From assembly GCA_023386795.1 (NCBI GenBank), contig JAEWJB010000023.1, forward strand, positions 1 through 25,484: a DNA stretch of 25,484 bases. The letters run 5' to 3'. Positions 6,918-14,222 of this stretch are shown in pieces. Both the position numbers and the translations under genes were made by a program. How positions within the stretch are numbered: the stretch's first letter is position 1; every line of letters starts with the position of its first letter. Origin of the DNA: Pseudomonadota bacterium (lineage in GTDB: Bacteria > Pseudomonadota > Gammaproteobacteria > Xanthomonadales > Xanthomonadaceae). Under the pieces are notes generated by a model. It was not told the DNA's origin and made no database searches. It saw nothing but the letters and a program-made list of their open reading frames with translations.

Positions 6918-7667
6918 TCAGTACCCCCGGTTCCAGGCCAGGTCGTAGGCCCGGCGCAGGCGGGCGAAGTCCTTGTCCACTTCTTCCCGACTGCGCTCGC
7001 CACGCAGCTTGTGCAGCGAGCGCAGCAGGCGCGCCAGGTTGGCCTCGCGCCAACGGGTCGCCGGAATGCGCAACACGCCGCGGTCGAAATCGATCAGCCA
7101 ACCGTGGCCGTTGCCGTCGAACAGGATGTTGTGCGCGTTGAGGTCGGCATGGTCCAACCCGGCGCGATGGAAGCGCGCCACCAGCCGGCCGGTTTCCTCC
7201 CAGGGCGCGCCATGCGCCGCGACCAGCGCGCGGTCAGCCAAGGAACGCACGCCTTCGAGCCGCTCCATCAGGATAGAGGCGCGATAGCGCAGCCCCTCGC
7301 GCATGTAAAAGGCCGCCAACGGGCGCGGCACCGGCAGCTTGCGCGCCACCAGCGCGCGCATCAGGCGGAACTCGGCGAAACTGCGCGTGCGGTTGGCGCC
7401 CTGCCACAGATAGTGGTCCCGGCTGAGCTGCGCGGCCAGGCCGCCACGCAGGTATTGGCGCAGCACGCAGTGGCCGAACGGGGCATCGACGAACCACGCG
7501 CCGCCGCGGCCACCCTCGCCCACCGGGCGCGCCTTGTCACCCCAGCGCGCGGGCGAGAACAGGGAAGGATCGGCTTGCCGCAGTCGCTGACGGTCGAACA
7601 GAATGGCGCCGTATCCGCGGCCCTCGCGGCACGGCGTCAGCGCTTCAGTGGCGTCGAAGGCAACCAT
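6918..7667 (-). CDS. kdkA: 3-deoxy-D-manno-octulosonic acid (KDO) kinase
   Basis: The 249-residue product is a small aminoglycoside-phosphotransferase/kinase-fold protein with the catalytic loop HADLNAHNILFD and the metal-binding DFDRG, an N-terminal GAILFD segment, and FAEFRLMRAL in the middle; all fit KdkA. KdkA phosphorylates the KDO residue of lipid A-KDO at the 4-OH on the cytoplasmic face of the inner membrane, as known from Haemophilus and Xanthomonas. The start at ATG 7667 is 21 bp from the divergent GT9 gene, an envelope-glycan partner. It is first in the operon running to moaE. Confidence 0.88.
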   Translation of the reverse strand: MVAFDATEALTPCREGRGYGAILFDRQRLRQADPSLFSPARWGDKARPVGEGGRGGAWFVDAPFGHCVLRQYLRGGLAAQLSRDHYLWQGANRTRSFAEFRLMRALVARKLPVPRPLAAFYMREGLRYRASILMERLEGVRSLADRALVAAHGAPWEETGRLVARFHRAGLDHADLNAHNILFDGNGHGWLIDFDRGVLRIPATRWREANLARLLRSLHKLRGERSREEVDKDFARLRRAYDLAWNRGY

Positions 7668-7688
7668 TCCATCGAGTCTAACAACACC

Positions 7689-8738
7689 ATGGCGCCAGCG
7701 TCCCCTACCCTGTGTTTGCTGCGGCTATCGGCCCTGGGCGATGTCACCCACGTGGTGCCGCTGGTGCGCACCCTGCAACAGGCCTGGCCCGAGGCGCCGA
7801 TGCACTGGGTGATCGATCCGGCCGGGCGCAAGCTGCTCGATGGCCTGCAGGGCGTCACCTTCCATACCTACGACAAGCGCAGCGGCCTGGCCGGCATGCG
7901 CGCGCTCGGCCGCGAACTCGCCCCGCTGGGCCGCTTCGATGCGCTGCTGCAGATGCAGGTCGCCTTCCGCGCCAACGTGCTGTCGGCCTTCATCCGTGCG
8001 CGCCGCCGGGTGGGCTATGACCGCAGCCGCTCCAAGGACCTGCATGGGCTGTTCGTCAACGAGCGCATCCCCGACCGTCCCGGCATCCATGTCCTCGATG
8101 CCATCGGCAGCTTCTGCGAACCGCTGGGCCTGCGCCAGGAGACCGTGCGCTGGGACCTGCCGGTGCCGGACGAGGCGTGGCAATGGGCGGCGGCACAGTG
8201 GCCGGACGACGGCCGCCCGGTGCTGATGATTTCCCCGTGTTCGAGCCATGTGCGCCGCAACTGGTACCCCGACCGCCACGCCGCGCTGGCCAACCACGCC
8301 GCCCGCCAGGGCTGGCGGGTGGTGTTGTGCGGCGGGCGCAGCGAGCTGGAACGGCAGACCGCCGATGCCATCCAGGCCCAGCTGGAGATCCCTGCCCTGG
8401 ACCTGGTCGGCAAGGACACCCTCAAGCAGCTGCCGGCCCTGCTGGCGCGCGCGCAGTTGCTGGTCACGCCGGACTCCGGGCCGATGCACATCGGCAACGC
8501 GATGGGCACCAAGGTGCTCGGCCTGCACGCGGCGAGCAATCCGCACCGCAGCGGCCCTTACTCGGACCGCCGCTACTGCGTGGACCGCTATGACGATGCC
8601 GCGCGCAAATTCCTCGGCAAGCCGGCGGACGCGCTGGCCTGGGGCACGAAGATCGAGTTCGACGACGTCATGGCGCTGGTCACGGTGGACGACGCCATCG
8701 CCGCCTTCGAGCGCTACCGCGCCGACCATGCGTCCTGA
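7689..8738 (+). CDS. Glycosyltransferase family 9 (ADP-heptose:LPS heptosyltransferase-like)
   Basis: The 349-residue product begins LCLLRLSALGDVTHVVPLVR, the GT9 N-terminal signature (Arg, Ser-x-Leu-Gly-Asp), and later has ISPCSSHVRRNWYP and the nucleotide-sugar site VTPDSGPMHIGNAMG. This family adds heptose to the KDO or inner core of lipopolysaccharide at the cytoplasmic membrane. Being beside kdkA fits a heptosyltransferase that acts on phospho-KDO lipid A, where a single KDO-phosphate replaces the usual KDO disaccharide; the exact acceptor is inference. ATG 7689 has no clear Shine-Dalgarno, and the promoter must lie within the 5' end of kdkA given the 21-bp gap. Confidence 0.88.
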   Translation: MAPASPTLCLLRLSALGDVTHVVPLVRTLQQAWPEAPMHWVIDPAGRKLLDGLQGVTFHTYDKRSGLAGMRALGRELAPLGRFDALLQMQVAFRANVLSAFIRARRRVGYDRSRSKDLHGLFVNERIPDRPGIHVLDAIGSFCEPLGLRQETVRWDLPVPDEAWQWAAAQWPDDGRPVLMISPCSSHVRRNWYPDRHAALANHAARQGWRVVLCGGRSELERQTADAIQAQLEIPALDLVGKDTLKQLPALLARAQLLVTPDSGPMHIGNAMGTKVLGLHAASNPHRSGPYSDRRYCVDRYDDAARKFLGKPADALAWGTKIEFDDVMALVTVDDAIAAFERYRADHAS

Positions 8739-8741
8739 AGC

Positions 8742-8762
8742 TGCGCCTGCGCGGCAGGCGCA
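8742..8762. terminator. Shared hairpin between convergent genes
   Basis: TGCGCCTGC-GCG-GCAGGCGCA is a perfect 9-bp stem filling most of the 26-bp gap between the GT9 gene and the DUF6165-like gene. There is no U tract on either side, so it is a symmetrical stop or transcript-end stabiliser at best. Confidence 0.5.
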
Positions 8763-8764
8763 AC

Positions 8765-9160
8765 CTATACCCGGTAGTCCTGGTAGGACTTCTCTTCCAC
8801 GTAGCTGGAACCCAGCGCCAGGTTGATCTCCTTCTTGATCCGCGCGCGCTCGTCGTTCTCGAAGTACACGCTGCGGGCCAGGCGGATGAACTCTTCGTCG
8901 AAGGCCTGCGCCTTCTCCTTGATGCGGATGTCGTCCTCGATCACCCACAGCCGCTCGTTGACCGCCTTGAGCTCGGCGCGCAGGCGGGCAATGTCGTGGC
9001 CGGCGGCGGGGTGGGCCATCCAGGTCTTCTCCAGCGCGGTGAGCTCGTTGCGCACGTTGAGCAGCTTGGCCTCGTCGCTCATGCGCTCGGACTTGATCTG
9101 CAGGATGGCGATCTTGTCGAGCAGTTCACCGAAGGAGACAGGCACGAGGATTTCGGACAT
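8765..9160 (-). CDS. DUF6165-like small protein of unknown function
   Basis: The 131-residue soluble protein starts EILVPVSFGELLDKIAILQIKSERM and is strongly helical and charged, with likely coiled-coil stretches (ALEKTW to NERLWVIEDDIRIKEKAQ). The opening P-V-S-x-G-E-x-x-D-K-x-x-I-L-x-I-K is the hallmark I associate with DUF6165, found near LPS and glycan genes in proteobacteria. No catalytic motif is seen. It converges on the GT9 gene, 26 bp apart, so it is not co-transcribed with it. No Shine-Dalgarno is obvious before ATG 9160. Confidence 0.75.
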   Translation of the reverse strand: MSEILVPVSFGELLDKIAILQIKSERMSDEAKLLNVRNELTALEKTWMAHPAAGHDIARLRAELKAVNERLWVIEDDIRIKEKAQAFDEEFIRLARSVYFENDERARIKKEINLALGSSYVEEKSYQDYRV

Positions 9161-9225
9161 GGCGGTTACCGGTTGCGCTGAAAGAAGTGCAGTCTAGCGC
9201 CCCGCAGGTGGAGGGCATGGCTGCA

Positions 9226-9257
9226 GGCAAAACAAAGCCCCCTTGCGGGGGCTTTGT
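9226..9257 (-). terminator. Terminator after tRNA-Ser
   Basis: A perfect 11-bp stem, ACAAAGCCCCC at 9232-9242 with GGGGGCTTTGT at 9247-9257 (loop TTGC), is followed on the minus strand by TTTTGCC. It starts only 7 bp after the tRNA 3' end and separates the tRNA from the DUF6165-like gene. Confidence 0.85.
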
Positions 9258-9264
9258 AGGATGC

Positions 9265-9355
9265 TGGCGGGAAGGGGGGGATTCGAACCCCCGAGGCGCT
9301 ATAAACGCCTGCCTGATTTCGAGTCAGGTACATTCAACCGCTCTGCCACCTTCCC
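9265..9355 (-). tRNA. tRNA-Ser (anticodon CGA)
   Basis: On the minus strand, GGGAAGG at the 5' end pairs with CCTTCCC before the discriminator G and an encoded CCA. The anticodon arm CCTGA-CTCGAAA-TCAGG gives anticodon CGA. A long variable arm follows, as expected for a class II serine tRNA, then the T-arm with TTCGAAT. Length is 91 nt including CCA. It reads UCG codons. Confidence 0.96.
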
Positions 9356-9384
9356 GGGTGGTCCCCGGCGAACCGGGGCCGTGC

Positions 9385-9413
9385 ATGATACGGGGCATTG
9401 CGCGCGCGGACAA
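9385..9413 (-). promoter_or_regulatory. Promoter of tRNA-Ser
   Basis: On the minus strand TTGTCC (9413-9408) and TATCAT (9390-9385) are 17 bp apart. The start would be near 9378, leaving a leader of about 23 nt that is mostly the hairpin CCCCGG-TTCG-CCGGGG (9363-9378), just before the tRNA 5' end. Confidence 0.7.
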
Positions 9414-9459
9414 GCGACCTGCCCCGCTGCCGCGTACCTGCGGGTCATTACGCTGCGGG

Positions 9460-9488
9460 TTGCCGGATGTCCGGCCGGCCGCGATGAT
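9460..9488 (+). promoter_or_regulatory. Possible promoter of the PP2C phosphatase gene
   Basis: TTGCCG at 9460-9465 and GATGAT at 9483-9488 are 17 bp apart, about 40 bp before ATG 9528. The -10 match is only fair. The rest of the 172-bp gap between the tRNA-Ser gene and this ATG shows nothing else I can name. Confidence 0.35.
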
Positions 9489-9527
9489 GGCGTTCAATTT
9501 CGCAGCCAAGACCTCTGCCGACGCACC

Positions 9528-10232
9528 ATGCTCGAATTCGGACACCTGACCCATCCCGGTCTGCGCCGCGAACTGAACGAAGACACCTACTACGGCGACA
9601 GCGAACTGGGCCTGTGGTTGGTCGCCGACGGAATGGGCGGCCATGCCTGCGGCGAACTGGCCAGCGCGCTGGCCCGCGAGACGATCGTGCGCGAGATCCG
9701 CGCGGGCACGCCGCTGGAGCAGGCCATCCGCGTGGCGGACGAGGAAATCATCCGCACCTCGCGTCGCCGCAACGACACGCTGCCCATGGGCACCACGGTG
9801 GTGGCCGCACGCGTGCAGGGCAACCGCTTCGAAGTGGCCTGGGTCGGCGACAGCCGCGCCTACCTGTGGCGCGAAGGCCGCCTGGCCCAGCTCAGCCAGG
9901 ACCACAGCTACGTACAGGAGCTGGTGGCCCAGGGCAGCCTGACCACCGAACAGGCCCGCGCGCATCCGCATCGCAACGTGGTCACCCAGGCACTGGGCGT
10001 CACCGACCCGGCGCATTTGAACGTGGCCACGATGACCGGCGAACTGCGCCCGGGCATGCAACTGCTGCTGTGCAGCGACGGGCTGACCGAGGAAGTTGAC
10101 GACGCCGGTATCGCCGATGCCCTCGCCTACGAGGAATGCAGCGCGCAGGAATGCGTGGATTCGCTGATCGCCGCCGCGCTCGATGGCGGCGGCTCGGACA
10201 ACATCACCGCCATCCTCGTGCGCTGTCACTGA
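9528..10232 (+). CDS. PP2C-family Ser/Thr protein phosphatase (Stp1/PrpC type)
   Basis: The 234-residue product has the bacterial PP2C motifs in order: GLRRELNEDT, WLVADGMGGHACGE (metal-binding Asp and Gly), MGTTVVAA, AWVGDSRAYLWR, LSQDHSYV, HPHRNVVTQALG, LLCSDGLTEEV and GGSDNITAILVR. It should dephosphorylate phospho-Ser/Thr proteins using two Mn or Mg ions in the cytoplasm. The length is typical of stand-alone phosphatases. No matching Ser/Thr kinase is in the window; an FHA, kinase or type VI secretion partner may be elsewhere. It converges on dnaQ with a 15-bp gap. ATG 9528 starts the first conserved motif closely, and no Shine-Dalgarno is obvious. Confidence 0.92.
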   Translation: MLEFGHLTHPGLRRELNEDTYYGDSELGLWLVADGMGGHACGELASALARETIVREIRAGTPLEQAIRVADEEIIRTSRRRNDTLPMGTTVVAARVQGNRFEVAWVGDSRAYLWREGRLAQLSQDHSYVQELVAQGSLTTEQARAHPHRNVVTQALGVTDPAHLNVATMTGELRPGMQLLLCSDGLTEEVDDAGIADALAYEECSAQECVDSLIAAALDGGGSDNITAILVRCH

Positions 10233-10247
10233 CGGCGGCGCGGCGAC

Positions 10248-10982
10248 TCAGCCGGCCGCCACCGCCGGCGCCGGGATCTCCTCCGGTTCGTCCCACAGTG
10301 CGCGCCCGGCCTTCTTGCGCAGCTTGGCCAGGCGAGCCTCGTGCGCCTCCAGCTCGGACGCCGTGGCGACCACGCGCGGACGCGGCAGCAGCACCGTGGC
10401 ACTGAACGCCAAGCCCGCGCCGGCCGATGCATCGGTGTCCAGCGGCGCGAAGCCGATCTCCTCCTGGCCGGAGGTCAGCGCCAGGTACACCTCGCCGAGA
10501 ATCTGCGCATCGAGCAGCGCGCCGTGCAGCTGGCGGTGCGCGTTGTCCACGCCCAGGCGCTTGCACAGGGCATCGAGCGAATTGCGCTGGCCCGGATAAC
10601 GCTCGCGCGCCATCACCAGCGTATCGACCACCGTGCAGCGGTCCAGGATGCGGCCATAGCCCTCGCCCAGCCGCGCCAGCTCCGCGTCGAGGAAGCCCAG
10701 GTCGAACTGGGCGTTGTGGATGATCAACTCGGCGCCATCGATGAACGCGAGGAATTCATCCACCACGTCCTCGAAAAGCGGCTTGTCGGCCAGGAATTCC
10801 AGCGTCAGGCCGGTGACTTCCTGCGCGCCGGGCTCGAAATCCACGTCCGGCTTGAGGTAGCGGTGGAAGTTGTTGCCGCTGGGACGCCGCTCCAGCAGCT
10901 CGACCGCACCGAGTTCGACGATGCGGTTGCCCTTCCGCCATTCCAGGCCGGTGGTTTCGGTATCGAGGATGATCTGGCGCAT
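10248..10982 (-). CDS. dnaQ: DNA polymerase III epsilon subunit (3'-5' proofreading exonuclease)
   Basis: The 244-residue product has the DEDDh exonuclease motifs: Exo I LDTETTG (Asp7, Glu9), Exo II HNAQFDLGF (Asp94) and Exo III HGALLDAQ (His153, Asp158). QEEIGF at residues 173-178 lies where E. coli epsilon has its beta-clamp-binding motif and fits that pattern. The C-terminal part is the flexible segment that binds the alpha subunit. It removes misincorporated bases during replication. It starts at ATG 10982, 7 nt after the rnhA stop; in E. coli rnhA and dnaQ are adjacent but divergent, whereas here they run in the same direction. Confidence 0.96.
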   Translation of the reverse strand: MRQIILDTETTGLEWRKGNRIVELGAVELLERRPSGNNFHRYLKPDVDFEPGAQEVTGLTLEFLADKPLFEDVVDEFLAFIDGAELIIHNAQFDLGFLDAELARLGEGYGRILDRCTVVDTLVMARERYPGQRNSLDALCKRLGVDNAHRQLHGALLDAQILGEVYLALTSGQEEIGFAPLDTDASAGAGLAFSATVLLPRPRVVATASELEAHEARLAKLRKKAGRALWDEPEEIPAPAVAAG

Positions 10983-10989
10983 GCGGCCC

Positions 10990-11442
10990 TCAGAGGGTGG
11001 GAGTGGCATGGCGCTGGGCCACGGCCTGGGCACGGGCGAGCTGGTCCACGCGCTCGTTGTCCGGGTCGCCATTGTGACCCTTCACCCAGCGCCAATCGAT
11101 CTTGTGCCGAAGCGTGGCCTGGTGGAGGCGCTCCCAGAGTTCGCGGTTCTTCACCGGATCGCCGCCGGCCGTCTTCCACTGCCGGCGCAACCAGCCGGCC
11201 ATCCATTCGGTGATGCCTTGGCGCACGTATTGCGAATCGGTGTGCAGGATGATCTGGCAGGGCTCGGTCAGCGCTTCCAGCGCCATGATCGCCCCCATCA
11301 GCTCCATGCGGTTGTTGGTGGTGTTGGACTCGCCGCCCGACAGCGCTTTCTCGCGCCCGTTGTAGCGCAGCAGCGCCGCCCAGCCACCGGGGCCGGGATT
11401 GCCGAGGCACGAGCCATCGGTGTGGATTTCAATCGACTTCAT
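10990..11442 (-). CDS. rnhA: Ribonuclease HI
   Basis: The 150-residue product matches type 1 RNase H: IHTDGSCLGNPGPGGW with catalytic Asp9, TTNNRMELMGAIMALEAL with Glu47, LHTDSQYV with Asp69, and WVKGHNGDPDNERVDQLA with Asp133, each one residue before the E. coli numbering (10, 48, 70, 134). It cuts the RNA strand of RNA-DNA hybrids, removing R-loops and primers. It lies 26 bp after the methyltransferase gene and 7 bp before dnaQ on the same strand, so the three probably form one transcript. Confidence 0.96.
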   Translation of the reverse strand: MKSIEIHTDGSCLGNPGPGGWAALLRYNGREKALSGGESNTTNNRMELMGAIMALEALTEPCQIILHTDSQYVRQGITEWMAGWLRRQWKTAGGDPVKNRELWERLHQATLRHKIDWRWVKGHNGDPDNERVDQLARAQAVAQRHATPTL

Positions 11443-11468
11443 GGTTCCCCAGAGGACACGACATACAT

Positions 11469-12128
11469 CTAAAGGGTGACGGCCGGGCGCCAGGTCACGC
11501 CGGTGGGCGCCGGCCCCACCGGCGCGGCCACGCGCTTCTCCGCCTCGATCACGCATACCGCGCGCCACGGCGCCGAGCCGGCGGCCTCCGCCATCGGGCC
11601 GTCCTCCACGCGCCAGGCAGTGCCCAGGTAGCCCGCCTGGCCCAGGCAGCGCAGGCCCGCCCCCTGTACCAGCGAGCGCCAGCGCAGCGGCTGCATCGCC
11701 TGCAACCCATGCCTGCGCCAGCGAAGGCGGTACGGGCTGAACGGGTTGAGCGCATAGACCCATAGCCGCCCGCCCGGCATGAGGATGCGCTCGCACTCGG
11801 CCAGCAGCAGCTCGAGGCCCGCCAACGGGACGTGCTGCAGGATGATGGATTGGACGCTCTCGGCCACCAGGGGCAGCGGCAGCGTGCAATCCAGGTCGCC
11901 CTGGAACCGGCCCGGCAGCAGGGAGGGGTGCAGGCGAATGCCGCGCGCCTGCAGGTCCGGTCGCGCCGCGGCAGGCGCGCCGGGACCGATCCACAGCCAC
12001 GGTTGGGCCGGCCGGCTGCGCAATCCGTTCAGGATGCCGGGCTGCTCGACGTCCAGCAGCGCCCGCCCCGCCCCGATATCAAACCAGGATGAGACACCGG
12101 CTTGACGGGGGAGCGACACGAAAGGCAT
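11469..12128 (-). CDS. SAM-dependent methyltransferase-like protein (YafS-like)
   Basis: The 219-residue product has a class I methyltransferase outline: a degenerate motif I (WLWIGPGAP), a mid-section VAESVQSIILQHVPLAGLELLLAECERIL, and MPGGRLWVYALNPFSPY, the usual post-motif strand. Its place between gloB (divergent) and rnhA is that of E. coli yafS, so the match rests on both sequence pattern and synteny. The substrate is not known. ATG 12128 is 12 bp from the divergent gloB start. The C terminus beyond about residue 190 is Pro/Ala-rich and poorly conserved in look. Confidence 0.8.
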   Translation of the reverse strand: MPFVSLPRQAGVSSWFDIGAGRALLDVEQPGILNGLRSRPAQPWLWIGPGAPAAARPDLQARGIRLHPSLLPGRFQGDLDCTLPLPLVAESVQSIILQHVPLAGLELLLAECERILMPGGRLWVYALNPFSPYRLRWRRHGLQAMQPLRWRSLVQGAGLRCLGQAGYLGTAWRVEDGPMAEAAGSAPWRAVCVIEAEKRVAAPVGPAPTGVTWRPAVTL

Positions 12129-12140
12129 GGTCCCAATTCT

Positions 12141-12908
12141 ATGCGACTGAGCGCCCTGCCCGCATTCGAGGACAACTACATCTGGGCGCTGGTCAGCGAG
12201 GATGGCCGCGCGATTGTGGTTGATCCCGGGCAGGCGGACCCCGTGCTGGCCGCCGCGCAAGCCGAAGGCTGGGCGCCCGCGGCGGTGCTGCTGACGCACC
12301 ACCACCACGATCATATCGGCGGCGTGCCGGAATTACGGGCCCGCTGGCCAGCCCTGGCCGTATACGCCCCGGAGGATCCGCGTATCGACAGCGCCACCCA
12401 CCGGGTGGCGGATGGGGACCGCCTGGCCCTGCTCGGCGAAACCTTCGAAGTGCTTGGCGTGCCGGGCCATACCCTCAGCCACCTGGCCTATGTAGGGGGA
12501 GGCCGGCTGTTCTGCGGCGATACCTTGTTCAGCCTGGGCTGTGGGCGCATGTTCGAAGGTACGCCCGCCCAGATGCTGGGCTCCTTGAGCCGCCTCGCCG
12601 CCCTGCCGGCCCAGACCGAAGTCTGCTGCGGCCATGAATACACCCTCGGCAACGCCGCCTTCGCGCTGCACGTCGATCCCGCCAACGCGGCCCTGCAGCG
12701 CCGCCAACAGGAAGCCCAGGCCATGCGCGACGCCGCACGCCCCACCCTGCCCACGCCGCTGTCCACCGAGCGGGCCACCAATCCGTTCCTGCGTACGGCC
12801 CAGGCGGACATCCGCCAGGCCGTTGCGGCCCATCTGGGCGAAATGCCGGCCGATGAGGTCGAGGTATTTGCCGGCTTACGGCGCTGGAAAGACGGTTTCC
12901 GCGCATGA
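12141..12908 (+). CDS. gloB: Hydroxyacylglutathione hydrolase (glyoxalase II)
   Basis: The 255-residue product has the dinuclear metal site LTHHHHDHIGG (His53, His55, Asp57, His58), the later HTLSHLAYVGGGRLFCGDTLF with its His and bridging Asp, and CCGHEYTLGNAAFA, plus the glyoxalase II C-terminal part with RATNPFLR. It hydrolyses S-lactoylglutathione to D-lactate and glutathione, finishing methylglyoxal detoxification. Length equals E. coli GloB (about 251). Its stop overlaps the mltD start by ATGA, so the pair is translationally coupled. Confidence 0.96.
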   Translation: MRLSALPAFEDNYIWALVSEDGRAIVVDPGQADPVLAAAQAEGWAPAAVLLTHHHHDHIGGVPELRARWPALAVYAPEDPRIDSATHRVADGDRLALLGETFEVLGVPGHTLSHLAYVGGGRLFCGDTLFSLGCGRMFEGTPAQMLGSLSRLAALPAQTEVCCGHEYTLGNAAFALHVDPANAALQRRQQEAQAMRDAARPTLPTPLSTERATNPFLRTAQADIRQAVAAHLGEMPADEVEVFAGLRRWKDGFRA

Positions 12909-14137
12909 AGCGCCTGTTGCTGGCCGGGCTGATCGCCGCTTTGCTGTGCCCGCTCGCCGGGTGGGCCGCCGACGACACGCAGCTTACGTCCACGTCCACG
13001 CAGGCTGCGCCGATTCTTGCGACGGATACGGTCACCTCGCCGGCGACATCCACGCCGGAAACCGCCACCGCGCCGGCCACCGCGCGGAACGGCCGCACCA
13101 TCTTCCAGACCTTCCTGGCCGGCCGCGCCGACGCCGGCTGCGATGCCGCGCAGACCAGCCCGCGTTGGCAGCAGCATTTTTCACACGCGCCCTCGCGCAT
13201 GGCCAACGAGGACGACGACGTCCTGCCATTGTTCGGCTATGTCGTGGATGAACTGCGCGAGGCCGGCTTGCCGACAGAGTTCGCCCTGATTCCCTTTGTC
13301 GAAAGCGGCTACCGCCCCGGCGCGCGCAATGGCAGCGGGCCTGCTGGACTGTGGCAGTTCATCGCGACCACCGCCCGCAACCACCACGTGCCGGTGGGCA
13401 AGGGCTACGACGGCCGCCTGTCCGCGGTGGATTCCACCGACGCGGCGGTGCGCTACCTCAAGACGCTGTACGGCATGTTCGGCGGCGACTGGCGCTTGAC
13501 CATCATGGCCTACAACGCTGGCGAGTACCGCTTGCTGCAGTCGCTACGCCGCGCCGGCATGAACGCACAGAACGCGCAGCCGGCCAAGTTGCCCGGTCTG
13601 TCGCCGGTCACCTATGCCTATGTGGAAAAGCTGCACGCGCTGGCCTGCGTGCTCGACAAGGCGCAGGCCGAGGATGACCTGATGGCCTCGCTCGACCGCC
13701 CGGTGCCCATCCTCGCCGAACACACCCTGCCCGCCGGCGCCACGCTGGCGCAGTGGGCGCGCCAGCGTGACCTGGAGCCGGCGATGGTCGGCCGCCTCAA
13801 TCCGGCGCTGGCCAGCAACCCCCATGGCGCGCAGCGCGCCTTGCTGGCGCCGGTGGTCGACGCGCAAGTGGCGGCCAACGCCGCCGCCGAGCCGCTGCCC
13901 ACGGTCGTGGCGACCACCGTGGCCCAGGCGCAGGAAGACACGCCCGCCGTCGCCCGGAAATCCTCCAGGAAAGCCAACGCCAGCGCACGCACCCACACCG
14001 TGCGCAATGGGGAGTCGGCCTGGACCATCGCCAAGCGCTACGGTATCCCGGTCACCACGCTGCTCTCGCGTAACGGCCTCAAGGCCGGCAGCGTGTTGAA
14101 ACCCGGCATGGTGCTGGCGTTCGACGCCAAGCCCTGA
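12905..14137 (+). CDS. mltD: Membrane-bound lytic murein transglycosylase D-like
   Basis: The 410-residue product has a signal peptide (MKRLLLAGLIAALLCPLAGWA), a Thr/Ala-rich spacer to about residue 60, a transglycosylase SLT domain (about 105-270) with FALIPFVESGYRPGARNGSGPAGLWQF carrying catalytic Glu133, and one C-terminal LysM domain (about 363-410: HTVRNGESAWTIAKRYGI). It cleaves peptidoglycan glycan strands to 1,6-anhydro ends in the periplasm. E. coli MltD is a lipoprotein with two LysM repeats; here the Cys in LLCPLAG lacks a small residue before it, so signal peptidase I cleavage after GWA seems more likely. The gene order with gloB is conserved with E. coli. Confidence 0.92.
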   Translation: MKRLLLAGLIAALLCPLAGWAADDTQLTSTSTQAAPILATDTVTSPATSTPETATAPATARNGRTIFQTFLAGRADAGCDAAQTSPRWQQHFSHAPSRMANEDDDVLPLFGYVVDELREAGLPTEFALIPFVESGYRPGARNGSGPAGLWQFIATTARNHHVPVGKGYDGRLSAVDSTDAAVRYLKTLYGMFGGDWRLTIMAYNAGEYRLLQSLRRAGMNAQNAQPAKLPGLSPVTYAYVEKLHALACVLDKAQAEDDLMASLDRPVPILAEHTLPAGATLAQWARQRDLEPAMVGRLNPALASNPHGAQRALLAPVVDAQVAANAAAEPLPTVVATTVAQAQEDTPAVARKSSRKANASARTHTVRNGESAWTIAKRYGIPVTTLLSRNGLKAGSVLKPGMVLAFDAKP

Positions 14138-14222
14138 CGCCATCCGAAAGGCCCGTTAACCGTACGGAAATCGGGCCATTCGTGGCACACTACGTCGATC
14201 ACTCAACACTGTGAGTAACGAA

